Position numbers and translations under genes: made by a program | Assembly (NCBI RefSeq): GCF_029168945.1 | Contig: NC_083604.1 | Location: 62,760,211 to 62,824,210 of the forward strand | DNA: 64,000 nt | DNA from: Cannabis sativa | Taxonomy: Eukaryota > Streptophyta > Magnoliopsida > Rosales > Cannabaceae | Reading direction: 5' to 3' | Part shown: positions 23,696 to 35,657 of the stretch, one piece after another | Position numbering within the stretch: position 1 is the stretch's first letter | Layout: each line of letters starts with the position of its first letter | Notes under the pieces: generated by a model | Told to the model about the DNA's origin: nothing | The model's input: the letters and a program-made list of their open reading frames with translations, nothing else | The model's database searches: none

Positions 23696-23944
23696 TGTTA
23701 TAAATATTAATAATTATGTGGATGTCCAAATCTTTTATTACCATTAATTCTAATCAACATTCCTCTTTTTCTTAGTTTCCCTTTTTCTTAGTTTCTTAAT
23801 ATCTCACTCTTGTATTTGTATAAATAGGGGTTCACCCCATTAGAATAAAGAACTCAGAAATTCTCATTCACTTTCTCTTTCTCTCTTCATCTTCTTTTTC
23901 TTTCTTCTCATCTACTTTATATTATTTTATATTATTTTATAACA
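23696..23944 (+). repeat. 5' LTR of the non-coding element
   Basis: TG...CA ends, 249 bp. Contains TATA-like TATAAATAGG at 23818-23827 and AATAAAG at 23844-23850, followed by a CT-rich tract, giving a compact promoter and polyadenylation region. Differs from the 3' LTR at two positions. Confidence 0.92.
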
Positions 23945-23959
23945 CGTTATCAGCACGAG
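23945..23959 (+). other. Primer-site position of the non-coding element
   Basis: CGTTATCAGCACGAG directly follows the LTR, where the primer site must be. It is not the usual TGGTATCAGA. Many short-LTR plant copia elements carry a similar text here, thought to pair with an internal part of initiator Met tRNA. The pairing is inferred from position and memory of the family. Confidence 0.4.
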
Positions 23960-24256
23960 TCTCTGCCCAAGCTTCAAGCAGGAGTCTCTGCCCAAGTCCC
24001 AATGTAAGTATCTTGTTAAAGTTCTTGAATTATTTCAAAGTCACGATACACTAAATATATATTTATATATATACTTATCTGACTGAAACAATTTCAAGAA
24101 TCTTTTGTTTTCTTTTTTCTTTTTATCTATATATCTATATATTATATATGTATGTATATGTTTTTATATATTTATTATTAATTTCATATATATATTATGT
24201 TTTTATCATTCATAATATTTACAATATATGTGTGCCTATGATATGATAGAGAAAAT

Positions 24257-24531
24257 CTATATAAATTATACATATATCCAAAAGATTATGTATTATCGAT
24301 AAAATATTGCATATATCTTAAAGATTATGCATCATCGATAAAATATTGCATATATCCTGAAGATTAAGCATCATCGATAAAATATTGCATATATCCTGAA
24401 GATTATGCATCATCGATAAAAAAATTGTATATATCCCGAAGATTATTCATCCTCGATAAAATATTGCATATATTTTGATGATTATGCGTCCTCAATAAAA
24501 TCTTGCATATATCCTGAAGATTATGCAAACG
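24257..24531 (+). repeat. About six tandem 39-bp units
   Basis: From 24296 each unit reads TCGATAAAATATTGCATATA then TCCTGAAGATTATGCATCA, with scattered changes; a more decayed copy precedes it from 24257. Each unit forms a hairpin between TTGCAT and ATGCA(A) around CCTGAAG. A single further copy of the same hairpin is at 25014-25043. Confidence 0.85.
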
Positions 24532-27500
24532 TAATATTCATTATATAGTTGATGAATATATAATGAAAGAGATGAATACATATTTATATCTATGTTCTTG
24601 TATTCTTTGAGGACAATGAAAAGTAATCTAATATTGATATAGATTTTGACAAACATTTCCTGAAGTAAATGTTTTATATTTGTCAAAAAAAAAAATGATT
24701 GTATTTATGTGAATACAACTAAAGAATCATTAAAAATGATTATTATTGATGCAATTTTATAGTGGGTTTTGAATACCTAAAAAGAATGTTAAGAAAATTG
24801 CATTGAAACATCAAAGTATAAGAATAACAGTGAGCATGACTAATGTTATTTAAATACATGAGACATGTATTTATTGTTCATCATTCCCTGCAGAGAATGA
24901 TACGAAATGAATTCAACTACTTTTAAAGATTGTTTGTATTAGTCATGTTACTATACATTGTTATTACTTGCAATGTTGGAAATTATTGCATGTGACATAT
25001 ATTAAAGATCAAATTTTGCATACATCTTGGAGATTATGCAAAAATTGTATTCATATATTCTTTGAAATATTGTTAAAGAAATTGCTGAGTAATTTCTTTT
25101 TATATATGAACAAGTAATAAATTTTTAAGAAATTTATAATAATGTTCCACTTGTTCAACGTCATTCCCCGAAGTGAATGTAATGATTTTAAATAATCAAT
25201 GGCATTGTTTGCTACTCAAATATTTTCAGAAGAAATTGGAAACAACCAAAAGATGAGATACCACACACAATCAAAGTGCATGAAATCTATATATCATGTG
25301 TGGAATTGAATAATAGTAGTCGCGTACCTGTAGTACGGACACACTTATAATCAAGATAAAAGTATATTTGATTACTGAATAGAATGTGAATTGTACAAAT
25401 TTATTGTACATTTAGAATATTTAAATGTCATTCCCTAAAGAGAATGAATAGTCATGAAATTCTATTTCAAAGAATATAGATTTCACATATATTGGTAATG
25501 CCAGAAGCAAATTAATATATACATATTTTATTATTTCTTGAAATCAATAGTTTCAAACTATTGTTGGTACATGATATGTAAATATATAGTTACCATATAA
25601 TCTCGGTTGCATATTCCCAAAAGTGGATATATAATTTACTAATATTTGTTAGTGATCCAATATAATCAAAGTGATAAAGAATCACAAAATGATTAGTTGA
25701 AAAGCTTCCTGAAGAAGTCTTACATACAATTGCTACTTTGAGTATTAAAATGTCTTTGTATGTACCTAGATGTGTAACTTTTATCTAGTTATGAAAGTGA
25801 TAATAAATAACTTACTATATGTACTTGTTGTACATTTAAATATATAATATATCAAGTCATGATAATTAGACTGATGAATAGTCTATTAATAAATTAGACG
25901 ACTTGTTAAAAAGATATCAGGAAAAATGAATGATATATTATGGTTATATCTATTTGACCATTACAATAACATGATGAAGTTGTCATGTATCTTTTAAATT
26001 ATACACATCATTGAATTGATGATAGTGATTCCTGAAGAGTGTATATGTTTTGGAGAATAATATAATTATATTATTCGTGTATATAAAAATGAAACTTGTA
26101 ATGATTATGTTGTAATGAATTTACATTACATTTTGAAAGTTTCATTGAAATACAAATTATAGTGAACCTGAAGTTCATGAATTGAATTATTTTGACATGA
26201 TCAATCATATGCAATAAATTGTCAAAGAATTTGACTAAATTTTGTTGAAGAACCAGAAGATTCTTCTCATTGTTATTTATAAGGCTCAAAAGAAGAATGT
26301 GCATATATTTGCACATAGAAAATATTTAAATTATATTTTCTTAACAATCTTGAGCCATTGTTAGATTTTTATTGCATAGTTTCTTATCGATGTGATAAGA
26401 TTATATAATCATGCATTTACAAAATGTGTAAATTTATGTATTTCTAATTATACACGTATGACTCATTCTTAGAAATGAATTAAGTTCATAAGGATTGAAC
26501 TTGAAACTGAAGTTTATTGAACCTGAAGTTCAATGTCATATAGTATATATGAGTTTAAACAAATATTGATTCATTGTGATATACTGAAATCCCTACAGGT
26601 ATATTAATATTATTAGATATCACAATTTTTAAAAATTCTCTCGATCAGGGGGAGAGAAGCAGTTGGGATCGATGATAATTTTTGAAAAATGATCCTTGCA
26701 CAAAGTATATAAGAACGATATAGTTCAAAATGATATATACCAACTGCAAATCAATATTACTCAAAGTTGAGATAGAATGAGTTGAAAACGCCTGAAGCGT
26801 AAATGAACAATATAGAAATTATTAGTAAATGTTCATTTGATTTGCCCTGAAGTTGTTAAATCTAGAGGTACTCATGGAGATACCTTAATGTTATAAAGTA
26901 TTAAAATGATAACCGTGATGAAAACGGTACTCGAAGAGACTCCCAAGAGAAGTTAGACATAACACATTTCATCATAATTGAATCCCTGAAGTGATTCGTT
27001 ATAGGTACCTATAAATGATAAACATATTTGAAAATATGTAATTTAAAGAGATCTCTATAAGTTATGTCAATATGGGAGGAAATTATCATTTATTGAAATT
27101 TTTGTCGACAATAAATATTGAATGTGTGCATATGCAATAAACTAACATGAGATAGCAAGGATCATTGTATTAGATTTGTCGAGAATTATCGACATACATT
27201 TTGATTTTTGGCCAAAATATTATGACGCAATCCAGGCAAATTTACTCACATAAAGTGAAGTAAGACCTGTAGGGTGTGCAAATAAATATTTCTAATGAGA
27301 AATTTGCATATATGTATTTGTACATAATGAATTGTTGTACAAAGTTTGCATAGACATGAGATTGATTGAAGTAAGGCTTAAATATTGAGAAAATATAATC
27401 ATGATTTGATTATAGCCTGGAATATATTTTATGAGGATTTATAAGCGTCACATAAATGTTGCAACAAAAGGTTATTTATTTGGAGCTCCTAATATAGTGA

Positions 27501-28189
27501 GAATTTGAAATAAGCCTTATCTAAAAATTCTAGAAGAATTTAATACATGTCTTAAGTGATATAAATTCAAAGTCGCGCGCACTATATGACAAAGATCTTT
27601 GTATGAAATAAAGACATGTAAGTAAATTATTATTTGAAAAATACCTATGGTTGTCTATGCAATATAAATACGTAAATTATATGTTGTGATAGACTCTTGA
27701 AGAGTTTTTGATTGATTGAAGAACAAACTTTTATTTCTTTTGTATATCGAGAAATATTAAATGTATAAAGTTTGTTCATTAGTATTGAAGTCCTGAAGTA
27801 CTTCATATGTATTAAGAATTATGGATATATGATCATTTGATATGAAAATTAAGATCATACAACAAGATGGAACAAATATATGGTATTGGAGTACCATCAT
27901 TGTCACAAATGAAATTTATATTATCATTAATGTGTTATGTTCATATCTACTTGAAATGTTAAATTTTAGTATGAACAAGATTGTATATACACATGAATGA
28001 TACAATTAGTTAGATAAATATTAATGTTCCACGAACTCCTCATACATACTCTGGAAGAGTTATAGAAAATATATGATCAAAGATTATATATGGTGATATT
28101 TTAAAAGTGATTACAATAATCTTATGAGATATATTATCACCAAAAGAATTATGGATCATATGTGCATGAGGGGGAGACATATTCATGTT

Positions 28190-28815
28190 GCACTCTTTTT
28201 CCCTTAGTTCAGGTTTTGTCCCAATGGGTTTTCCTGGCAAGGTTTTTAACGAGGCAACTTACATATAGTTATGAATATGAAATATATATTGTACTCTTTT
28301 TCCCTAGCTCAGATTTTGTCCCACTGGGTTTTTCTGGCAAGGTTTTTAACGAGGCAACTATAAATCATGTTAACATACTTGCATTTTATGAAGCAAGTAG
28401 AGAATGTGTGTGAGTGAGATCATTGACATAGCATATTCGGAAAACATATGGATTGCACTCAATAAAGAAGTATCAACCCAAGCAATTCTCTATGGATAAT
28501 ACTGCTTGCATCGTTCAACTAAAAGGAGGTACATTGAAGGAGATAGAGTTAGAACACATTTCACGAAATTCTTCTTTATACGCTTCAAGAAAATACATAT
28601 TGGTGTTCAACATATTTAATCAAGTGTCAATCTTGTAAACTTATTCACAAAGTTATTACCAACATCAACATTTGAGAAGATGGCAGATAAGATCGAAATT
28701 GGTCGATTAGAAGATCTCCACAAATGCCTAAATGAGGGGGAGTTAGTTTACACTATACTCTTTTTCCTTTGATCAAGTTTTCAGCAAGATTTTTAATAAG
28801 ACAGTTATTATGGAC
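28190..28815 (+). repeat. Three copies of the copia tail motif
   Basis: The text ACTCTTTTTCCC...GTTTT(G/C)...GGCAAGGTTTTTAACGAGGCAAC appears at 28190-28259 and 28291-28359, with a worn third copy at about 28752-28815. It is the sequence usually found once after the RNase H stop of Ale/Retrofit-type copia elements, just before the polypurine tract. Triplication is unusual. Confidence 0.6.
28450..28735 (+). pseudogene. Decayed copia RNase H C-terminus
   Basis: In-frame pieces resemble the end of copia RNase H: DNTACIVQLKGG (from about 28495), then E-H-I-S, then after a frame break FEKMADKIEIGRLEDLHKCL at about 28672-28730, where autonomous relatives have a conserved TKSLP...GMRRL region. The catalytic domain is not preserved. 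It shows that the non-coding element derives from a copia parent. Confidence 0.6.
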
Positions 28816-28819
28816 ATCC

Positions 28820-28828
28820 AAGGGGGAG
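28820..28828 (+). other. Polypurine tract
   Basis: AAGGGGGAG immediately before the 3' LTR, the priming site for plus-strand synthesis. Similar AGGGGGAG strings occur at 26647 and 28168, which may be older or internal tracts. Confidence 0.85.
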
Positions 28829-29077
28829 TGTTATAAATATTAATAATTATGTGGATGTCCAAATCTTTTATTACCATTAATTGTAATCAACATTCCTCTT
28901 TTTCTTAGTTTCCCTTTTTCTTAGTTTCTTAATATCTCACTCTTGTATTTGTATAAATAAGGGTTCACCCCATTAGAATAAAGAACTCAGAAATTCTCAT
29001 TCACTTTCTCTTTCTCTCTTCATCTTCTTTTTCTTTCTTCTCATCTACTTTATATTATTTTATATTATTTTATAACA
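28829..29077 (+). repeat. 3' LTR of the non-coding element
   Basis: Same length as the 5' LTR and nearly identical. Ends TATAACA, followed by the GTTTG duplication at 29078-29082. Confidence 0.92.
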
Positions 29078-29082
29078 GTTTG

Positions 29083-32000
29083 TTAAATGTTTGGAAGGGG
29101 AATCGTAATTTGCTCCTCTATTTATTATTTATTTACTCATGTGGAACTAAATATAAATCGCTGCAAAAAAAAAAAAACATGCTGTTCTTTTATATCAATA
29201 GGAGATTGTATATCATATTTGTGTCTAAACTTTCATTCTCAAGGGTTAATAATAAGAAAAAATTAGAATTTTTTGTTTTAAATTTATAGTCTGCTGATTT
29301 TTTTTTTGGATTTAGGTGTGGCTTGGTCGTAGTTTTATTTTACCACTATATGATCTCTGTGACATAGTTGTTTTAGTCTTATTTTTTTGACATAGTAGTT
29401 TTGAGCATTTGCATTTTGTCTACATGACATAATTTTAAGTGTTTTAATCTTGTCTGTATGTCATGATTTTGTTTTGTTTTATTTCACTGTTAGTTCTAAT
29501 TATTTGTTATTCGATGGCTCACCATCAAATCATTGTTAGTAGTTGAGAATAACAAGTTTTTTGCGACTAAAAATGTTGTTAGTAGTGCAGTTACGTACCT
29601 TACACGATAATTGAGTGTTTAAGATACATAGTTGAATGAACTTGCTACAACAATTTCTACTATTGTATCTTCTGAGGGCTGAATAAAATAGAATATAAAT
29701 GTTTTTAATGTTATAATTGTGATGTTGTAATTTCTTTCATTAGATTTTATTTTAGTTTGTGTGTCAAATGATTTTGAAATTAAGTAGTTGATTATTTATT
29801 TTGTTTTTCTAATTTTAATCTTGATGTGTCTTTAACGGAAAGATATCCCAATTAAATTCCAAGCTTTTATTTTAATTGACTATCATCAATAAAATTTCAT
29901 TATTTATTAAAGAAAAAAAGTTTGGAGCACTTTCTTAATTTGGGAGACCTGATGAAGAAAATAAGAGAACTGATGGAATTTAAAGGAAAAATTTCTAAAT
30001 TATATTTGATCATATTATATTGTGTCTAACAAAGTGGGTCAGTTGTGATTTTCATGAACCCCACCTTTGTCTGCCACTGCTGTTATTTAAATATATGTAA
30101 AGTGTAAACACACCCTTCACCTATATATAAATATATTAATATATATATATATTATGATATAATATATTTTTATAATATGGTAATGTTTTACAAGAGGCAT
30201 TAAAAATAATTTTATGTAGTTAATTTTTTAATATTTGTTATTATTTTATTTTATTTATATTTTTTAATATTATTTTTTTTACATAATTAGTTGTAAAAAA
30301 TTATTCTTCTCGTTATTTTTTTATTTTTTCTTCTCCCTCTCTAAAAGTTCTCAAATTAGGACCCAAAAATATATCAAAACTAAGGATTTTAATATTTGCT
30401 TTTAAAAGAAAAATAGAAGTTGAGACTTAGAAATTGTACATCTATCTCCTCTCAAACCAACGACGAAACCAATGACGAAACCAACATATAATGCAAAAGG
30501 AAGTTTTTGTACATCTATCTCCTCTCAGATCATATTCACTAAAAAAAACTGTATTGTTCTTTGCCTTCGACATTGGAGAATTTTCGAGTCTCAACCAATA
30601 TATTTTTTTTTTTAAAAAAAAAAAAGAAAATATCAAAATTCTTAGTTTGTGTGATAATTTTGGATTGTTGAGGAACACTTTTAAGAACTTTTGAAAAAGA
30701 GGGCAGAAAAAAAATATTACTTTTGACAAATACTTATATATATATACTAGTAAAATGTTACGTGCGAGGCACGTATACTAATTTTATGTTAAGTATTTTT
30801 TACTTTATTTAAAAGATATAATTAACAATTAAAGAAAAAATATTATTACTTATTAGGTGAGATTATTATTATGTATATTTAAATAATATAATTTATAATT
30901 TTGACAATTAAAAGTAAATACAGGATGTAATATATTATAGTGTTTAAGAAAACTTGATAATTTAAGTGTAATATGTTCTTATGATAATCCAAAAATAAAC
31001 TAAAAATTCATGTTCAAATACTAAAGAAAACACAACTTAAATGTGTGTGAAATAAAAAAGAAAATTAAAAATCAATCTCTAAATTATTGATAATTGAAGA
31101 TAACATCTATCTAAAAGTTGTAGATAAAAAATCTCTTTTTCACAAATTATAATGTGAAATGTTTTAGTTAAAATACTTTATATATATATGGAACACTTCT
31201 AAATAGGTAATACCCATTGATGGACACTAAAAAAAATTATAAGGTAACAATCTAATAACCTTTTATGTCAAGTTTCTAATAATTATTTTTTTTAAAAAAA
31301 TTATATTTATTTTTTATAATATTGGAAATAATAATTATAACCGATACTTTGAAAAAATTATAAATTATTTTTAAAAATTAATTGAAATTACTACTTTATA
31401 ATTTTATGAAATTGTGAGTTTATTAATAATTTATTATTGTAAAACTAAGAATCATTTACATGTATATTAATGCGTTTTTTTTAATAGGAGAATAAGAGCT
31501 TGATTGAGGAATCTAATTGTCTTAATATTATTCATGCTCTTAAAAATAAAATGCAACAATACTTCTTAGTTTTTACTTAGGGTATCATTGTTAGAGAAAT
31601 ATTATTATCATCTAATGATTTTTTTGACATTACCATGCATCATTCTCCTAGAATAATTAATGAGGTGTTGTTCATTATTTATATTATTAGGATTGGAAAA
31701 TGATAATCTTGTCTAGGGATCAAGTATAATTTTTTATGCTGAAATTCTTGTGTTGGCAATTGCCATTATTCAATAATGTTTATGATACTTTTTTTCTTCG
31801 TTCATTTTTTTTGTTAAAATTTTCTTCATTAGTTTTGTTCTTATAAATTTTGGTAAGCTCAAGTATCTTTTAAAAAATAAAAACAGATAAATGATTAGCA
31901 TCAAATATCAGTTCAAATATTAATAAGATTTGTTTTATTTTTATTTTATTATTTTATTATATATAAATAATATTTTATTATTTTATTAAATATAAATAAA

Positions 32001-33801
32001 AGTCACCCATAATTTTCTCATAAACCAAGAATTCAGTTATATAGACACACTTTATATTAAGAAAATAAATATTAAATATAAACATAAAATAAAACAACCA
32101 CACATATTTAAAAAAACGGACTCTACATTAATTGTTTCTAACACTAGAGAAGCATTATCTTATAAAATAATTATCAATTCTCTCTTTCATCATTCTGCTC
32201 ATTAATTTTATATTTTATCTAAAGATTATTTCACAAATATACAAAAATAACAAAAAAAAAAAAAAATTACAAAAATACGATTACAATTTTATTTACAGAA
32301 AATACGATTTTTTTTTTATGTTGTATACTTATTAATTCGTTGTTGATTTTTTATTATCTATATCTTATTTTTTGTTTTTTTTTTAATTTTGTTTAGATGA
32401 TATTTTCTTGTTACTTTTATGTAGGTTTCTTATTATTTACGTATTGTTTTTATAGAGAACCATAAATATATATATAAAAAAAAATTAATGTAAAAATATA
32501 ATTTATTTTACAAAAAAAAATATTTTATGTAATTATCCCTTCTATCAAGTTTCAATTTCAGTTCCAACTCCAAATTCATTAGCAAATCCACCAAATCATA
32601 AAAAGCTAATTGTACACATGTTTAGGCATGGGTTATTTCACTCAACAAATGATCATATATGTCTAAACTTATTGCAATTAATTTCCTATGTGCTAAATTA
32701 AGCACTCATTTACTTGAAGTTGGAATCTAAGAAGGACAGTTAGTAACTGTGGAGCCCATCTCATTACATTTTTTATATTAATAAAGTAATGAATAAACCT
32801 GAAAGAACTGATTTTTTTTATTAGAAAATAGAACCCATACTATAGTAGCTCATTGTCCAATAGATACTTTTAGTCATTTGAGTTTTTTTTTTTATCAAAA
32901 TAGAGAAACGTAAGAGGCAGTGGTATTTATAATAGTTGCTGTATTGAATTGAATTGAATTGTCTCCTCCAAGTAACTAATAAGGGCCGAGAGAGAGAAGT
33001 GGGGAATTTGCAGAACAAGAGACAAAGAAAGGTAAGTAGGGCTTTTCCTTTGTTAGGTGGGCCCATAAGCAGAGTGCAACTGTCCTGTATTTCATCATGT
33101 TTGGTCCCCATTATTCATTATGGTATTTCCCTCAGCCCATATGCCCATATCCATGAAATCATGCCTGCTGACTCACTTATAGGGCCCCACAGAAGTGGCC
33201 CCGTTTCACAACACACATTGCACTAGAGAAATGCTAAAGGACACCCATGTTTCCTAGCATTATTGTAAAGTGTAATATTGCTATTGCACTACTCAATATT
33301 GAGTTCCACTTACTTTATTTAAATAAATATTATAAAAAATTGCTAACCAATTAATATAAGACGATACTTCATTGTAATACTATGCATTATATAAGTGCCT
33401 TATAGAAATGCTCATTGCACCATGGCGAACTACAACACTACGGCAAAATGTTAAATATAGGGTAGTTTAACACTAACTTCAAACCAGCCTGATTGCAAAC
33501 ACTAACTCAAATATGAGTATGCAGTAAATTTGGTGCGCACTATGTCTACGTATCCTACTAAATTTTGTGGACACTATAAAACACAAAAATATTTTTTTCA
33601 ATAATTTTTGATAATAAAGTAATAGTTCAATAACTAAATATTGTTGAATATATATGTATTAAATTTTGATAAAATTATATAATAATAATAAAGAATGTAC
33701 TATTTAGTGTAATTTTTGGTATTGTGGTTGGAATATATAAAAAAAGAAAACTAAGTGTTAAAATTATGCTCTTGATGCTAAACTAATACCGAATATAAGT
33801 T
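29083..33801. other. Intergenic DNA, no gene supported
   Basis: AT-rich throughout. A slightly GC-richer part at about 32950-33240 contains a GTAAGT-like donor and CT/AG-rich text and might be a promoter or exon relic; its two opposing frames show no known protein. A string CACTACGGCAAAATG near 33437 resembles a CACTA terminus but has no partner. Confidence 0.45.
30747..30775 (-). mobile_element. Possible Helitron 3' end (minus strand)
   Basis: On the minus strand a 7-bp hairpin TACGTGC-CTC-GCACGTA (plus 30759-30775) is followed 8 bases later by CTAG and a T, as at Helitron 3' ends. The loop and stem resemble the weaker site at 23576. The 5' TC end cannot be placed. Confidence 0.3.
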
Positions 33802-33806
33802 TTACC

Positions 33807-34045
33807 TGTTGAACGAGAGAAACAAGAGAAAGAAAAACCAGTAGGACAAAACCAGTGAATTGTATTGATATTGATTGTATTGTTATACTAATTTTTAAGA
33901 TGAGCTTTTATATACACAGCTGAGAGAAGAGAAGTTAGTTACAAGGGGAAGTTAGTTACAACAAGAGTGAGAGTGAGCTGAAGTGACAGCTCACTTTAAT
34001 AGAAACTAACTAACCAAAGAAACTAAATAATTTGTTCATCTAACT
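33807..34045 (-). repeat. 3' LTR of the deleted copia
   Basis: 239 bp; its terminal CA has mutated to CT (plus-strand ...TAACT). It matches the 5' LTR with point changes and length differences in the first 100 bp. Confidence 0.85.
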
Positions 34046-35560
34046 GCCCCCTCAAACTAAGTGTGGAAGCTGAGACTACACTGAGTTTGTCTTGTAGAAT
34101 AGGAAAGCTGGAACTTGAAATGGCCTTGGTTAAGCACTTAGCCAGTTGATCCTGAGAAGGAACATGTAGGACTTGTAAGTGGCCTTGAGGAACATTGTCT
34201 TGCACATAATGAAGGTCTATCTCAATGTGTTTGGTGAGAGCATTGGATTTCCAGCCATCATTATTGTACTGAGATTTTCATACCATACCTTGGGAATTGA
34301 TGATGATGATGATGATATCCACAATTCAGAAAGTAATGATTGAAGCCATGTTACCTCTATTACAACAGCAGCAACAGTGCAAAATTCAGCTTCAATAGAG
34401 GATCTAGAGATAGTCTGCTGCTTCTTTGATTTCCATGCTCCTATGTTGGAACCAAGTAGAACACAGTAGCCACTAGTGAATCTTCTATTATCAGGATCAG
34501 AGGCCCATTCAGCATCACAGAACGCTTGTATAGAAAAACTGGAGCACTTAGTGATATGAATCCCATGATCAAGAGAGTCGCCAAGTACCCGAGTATTCTC
34601 TTGATTGCAATCCAATGACATTTCAAGGGAAGATTGCATAAACTATGAGACTTTGTTAACTGAATAAGCTATGTCAGGACTGGTGATTTTAGCATATTGC
34701 AATGCCCCACAATAAACTTGTATAGAGAGGGATCAAGGACAGGATCACTTCCAAAATGAGATAGTTTAAGACCATTTGTCATAGGAGTAGATCTTGTCTT
34801 AGCACCCTGCATTTTGGTTCTACAAAAGGGATCTTGAAGAGATATCTTTGGTGACAAATGTATTTCAGAATCAGTATGTGTAATCCAAATCTCGAGAAAG
34901 TAGTTAAGTTGTCCCAAGTCTTCTAAGGCAAATGTGGAGTGGAGATCTAAAATGAACTTGAGCATCACTGCTTCCATGTAAGACAATATCATCAACATAA
35001 ATCAATATGTAGGTTGCATTTCAAAAAGAACTCTGATGAAGAGTGAAGTATCTGTCTTTGAAGATTAAATCTAAACTGTATGAGAACTTTAGAAAGTTTA
35101 GCAAATCAGGCCCTTGGAGCTTGCTTTAGGCCACAAAGAGCTTTTTTGAGTTTGCATATTTTGTTTGGAAATTGAGGATCAACAAAACTAGGAGGTTGAG
35201 TCATATAAACTTCCTCTTCAAGATGTCTATTTAAAAAATGCATTGTTGATGTCTATTTTCCTTATTTTCCATCCTTTAGTGAAACCAAGAGTGAGAACCA
35301 CTCTAATTGTTTCTGGTTTAACAATTGGACTAAAGGTTTCATTGAAATCAAATCCGTATTGTTGATGAAACCCTTCACGAACAACCCTGGCCTTGTATTG
35401 AATAGTGCTGTCATCTACATTTTCTTTGATTTTGAGAATCCATTTGCAACCAATTAGGATCTTCCAGGAGGTAAGAGAACAAGTTCTAAAGTTTTATTTT
35501 TCACCAGTGCTCTGTTTTTTGAGTTCATAGCAACATTCCTTTTAGATATTCAAGAGCTTT
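34023..35560 (-). pseudogene. Copia RT and RNase H remnant
   Basis: Minus-strand pieces of pol in several frames. The RT active site reads ILIYVDDIVL at about 34985-35015 (YVDD). After it come DLGQLNYFLEIW and LKLS..GSDPVLDPSLYKFIVG, the RT connection. The RNase H part, 34217-34639, includes FCDAEWASDPDNRRFTSGYC, SRSSIEAEF, VTWLQSLLSELWI and YENLST, and an end fragment at 34023-34205 (HVPSQDQLAKCLTKAI). Compared with working copia RNase H the domain order is right, but at least three frame breaks separate the pieces. Upstream of about 35560 the sequence runs straight toward the primer site, so everything N-terminal to RT was deleted. Confidence 0.85.
34046..34057 (-). other. Polypurine tract of the deleted copia
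   Basis: Minus-strand GTTTGAGGGGGC lies directly before the 3' LTR. Confidence 0.75.
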
Positions 35561-35643
35561 CTTCACAGTAGTGGGAAGAAGAGATGTCATCAAGAATTTT
35601 GTCAATGCCTAAATCGGTCCTCTTGTTCCACCATGGCCGATTC

Positions 35644-35657
35644 TAGCTCTGATACCA
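35644..35657 (-). other. Primer binding site (initiator Met tRNA)
   Basis: Minus-strand TGGTATCAGAGCTA directly abuts the LTR. A full 12-base match to the usual initiator Met primer site TGGTATCAGAGC. Confidence 0.9.

Larger units (their letters stand above)
23691..29082 (+). mobile_element. Complete-structure, non-coding copia-like LTR element
   Basis: Two 249-bp LTRs (23696-23944, 28829-29077), each TGTTATAAAT...TATAACA, flanked by GTTTG at 23691-23695 and 29078-29082. I count two differences between the LTRs, so insertion is recent. The 4.9-kb interior has no gag-pol frame; only a decayed RNase H end (about 28450-28735) shows copia ancestry. It must have moved, if recently, using proteins from a relative, which makes it a non-autonomous (LARD-like) element. 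The interior is filled with small hairpins having a common loop (see findings). Confidence 0.9.

Noticed and set aside
24257..24531. CRISPR-like array
   Set aside because: Units are contiguous 39-bp tandem copies with no unique spacers, inside a plant retrotransposon.
32821..33226. Overlapping frames in a GC-richer intergenic patch
   Set aside because: No protein similarity I can recognise on either strand; one GTAAGT string is not enough for a gene model.
33437..33451. CACTACGGCAAAATG as a CACTA transposon end
   Set aside because: No matching inverted end, no subterminal repeats and no duplication found in the following kilobases.
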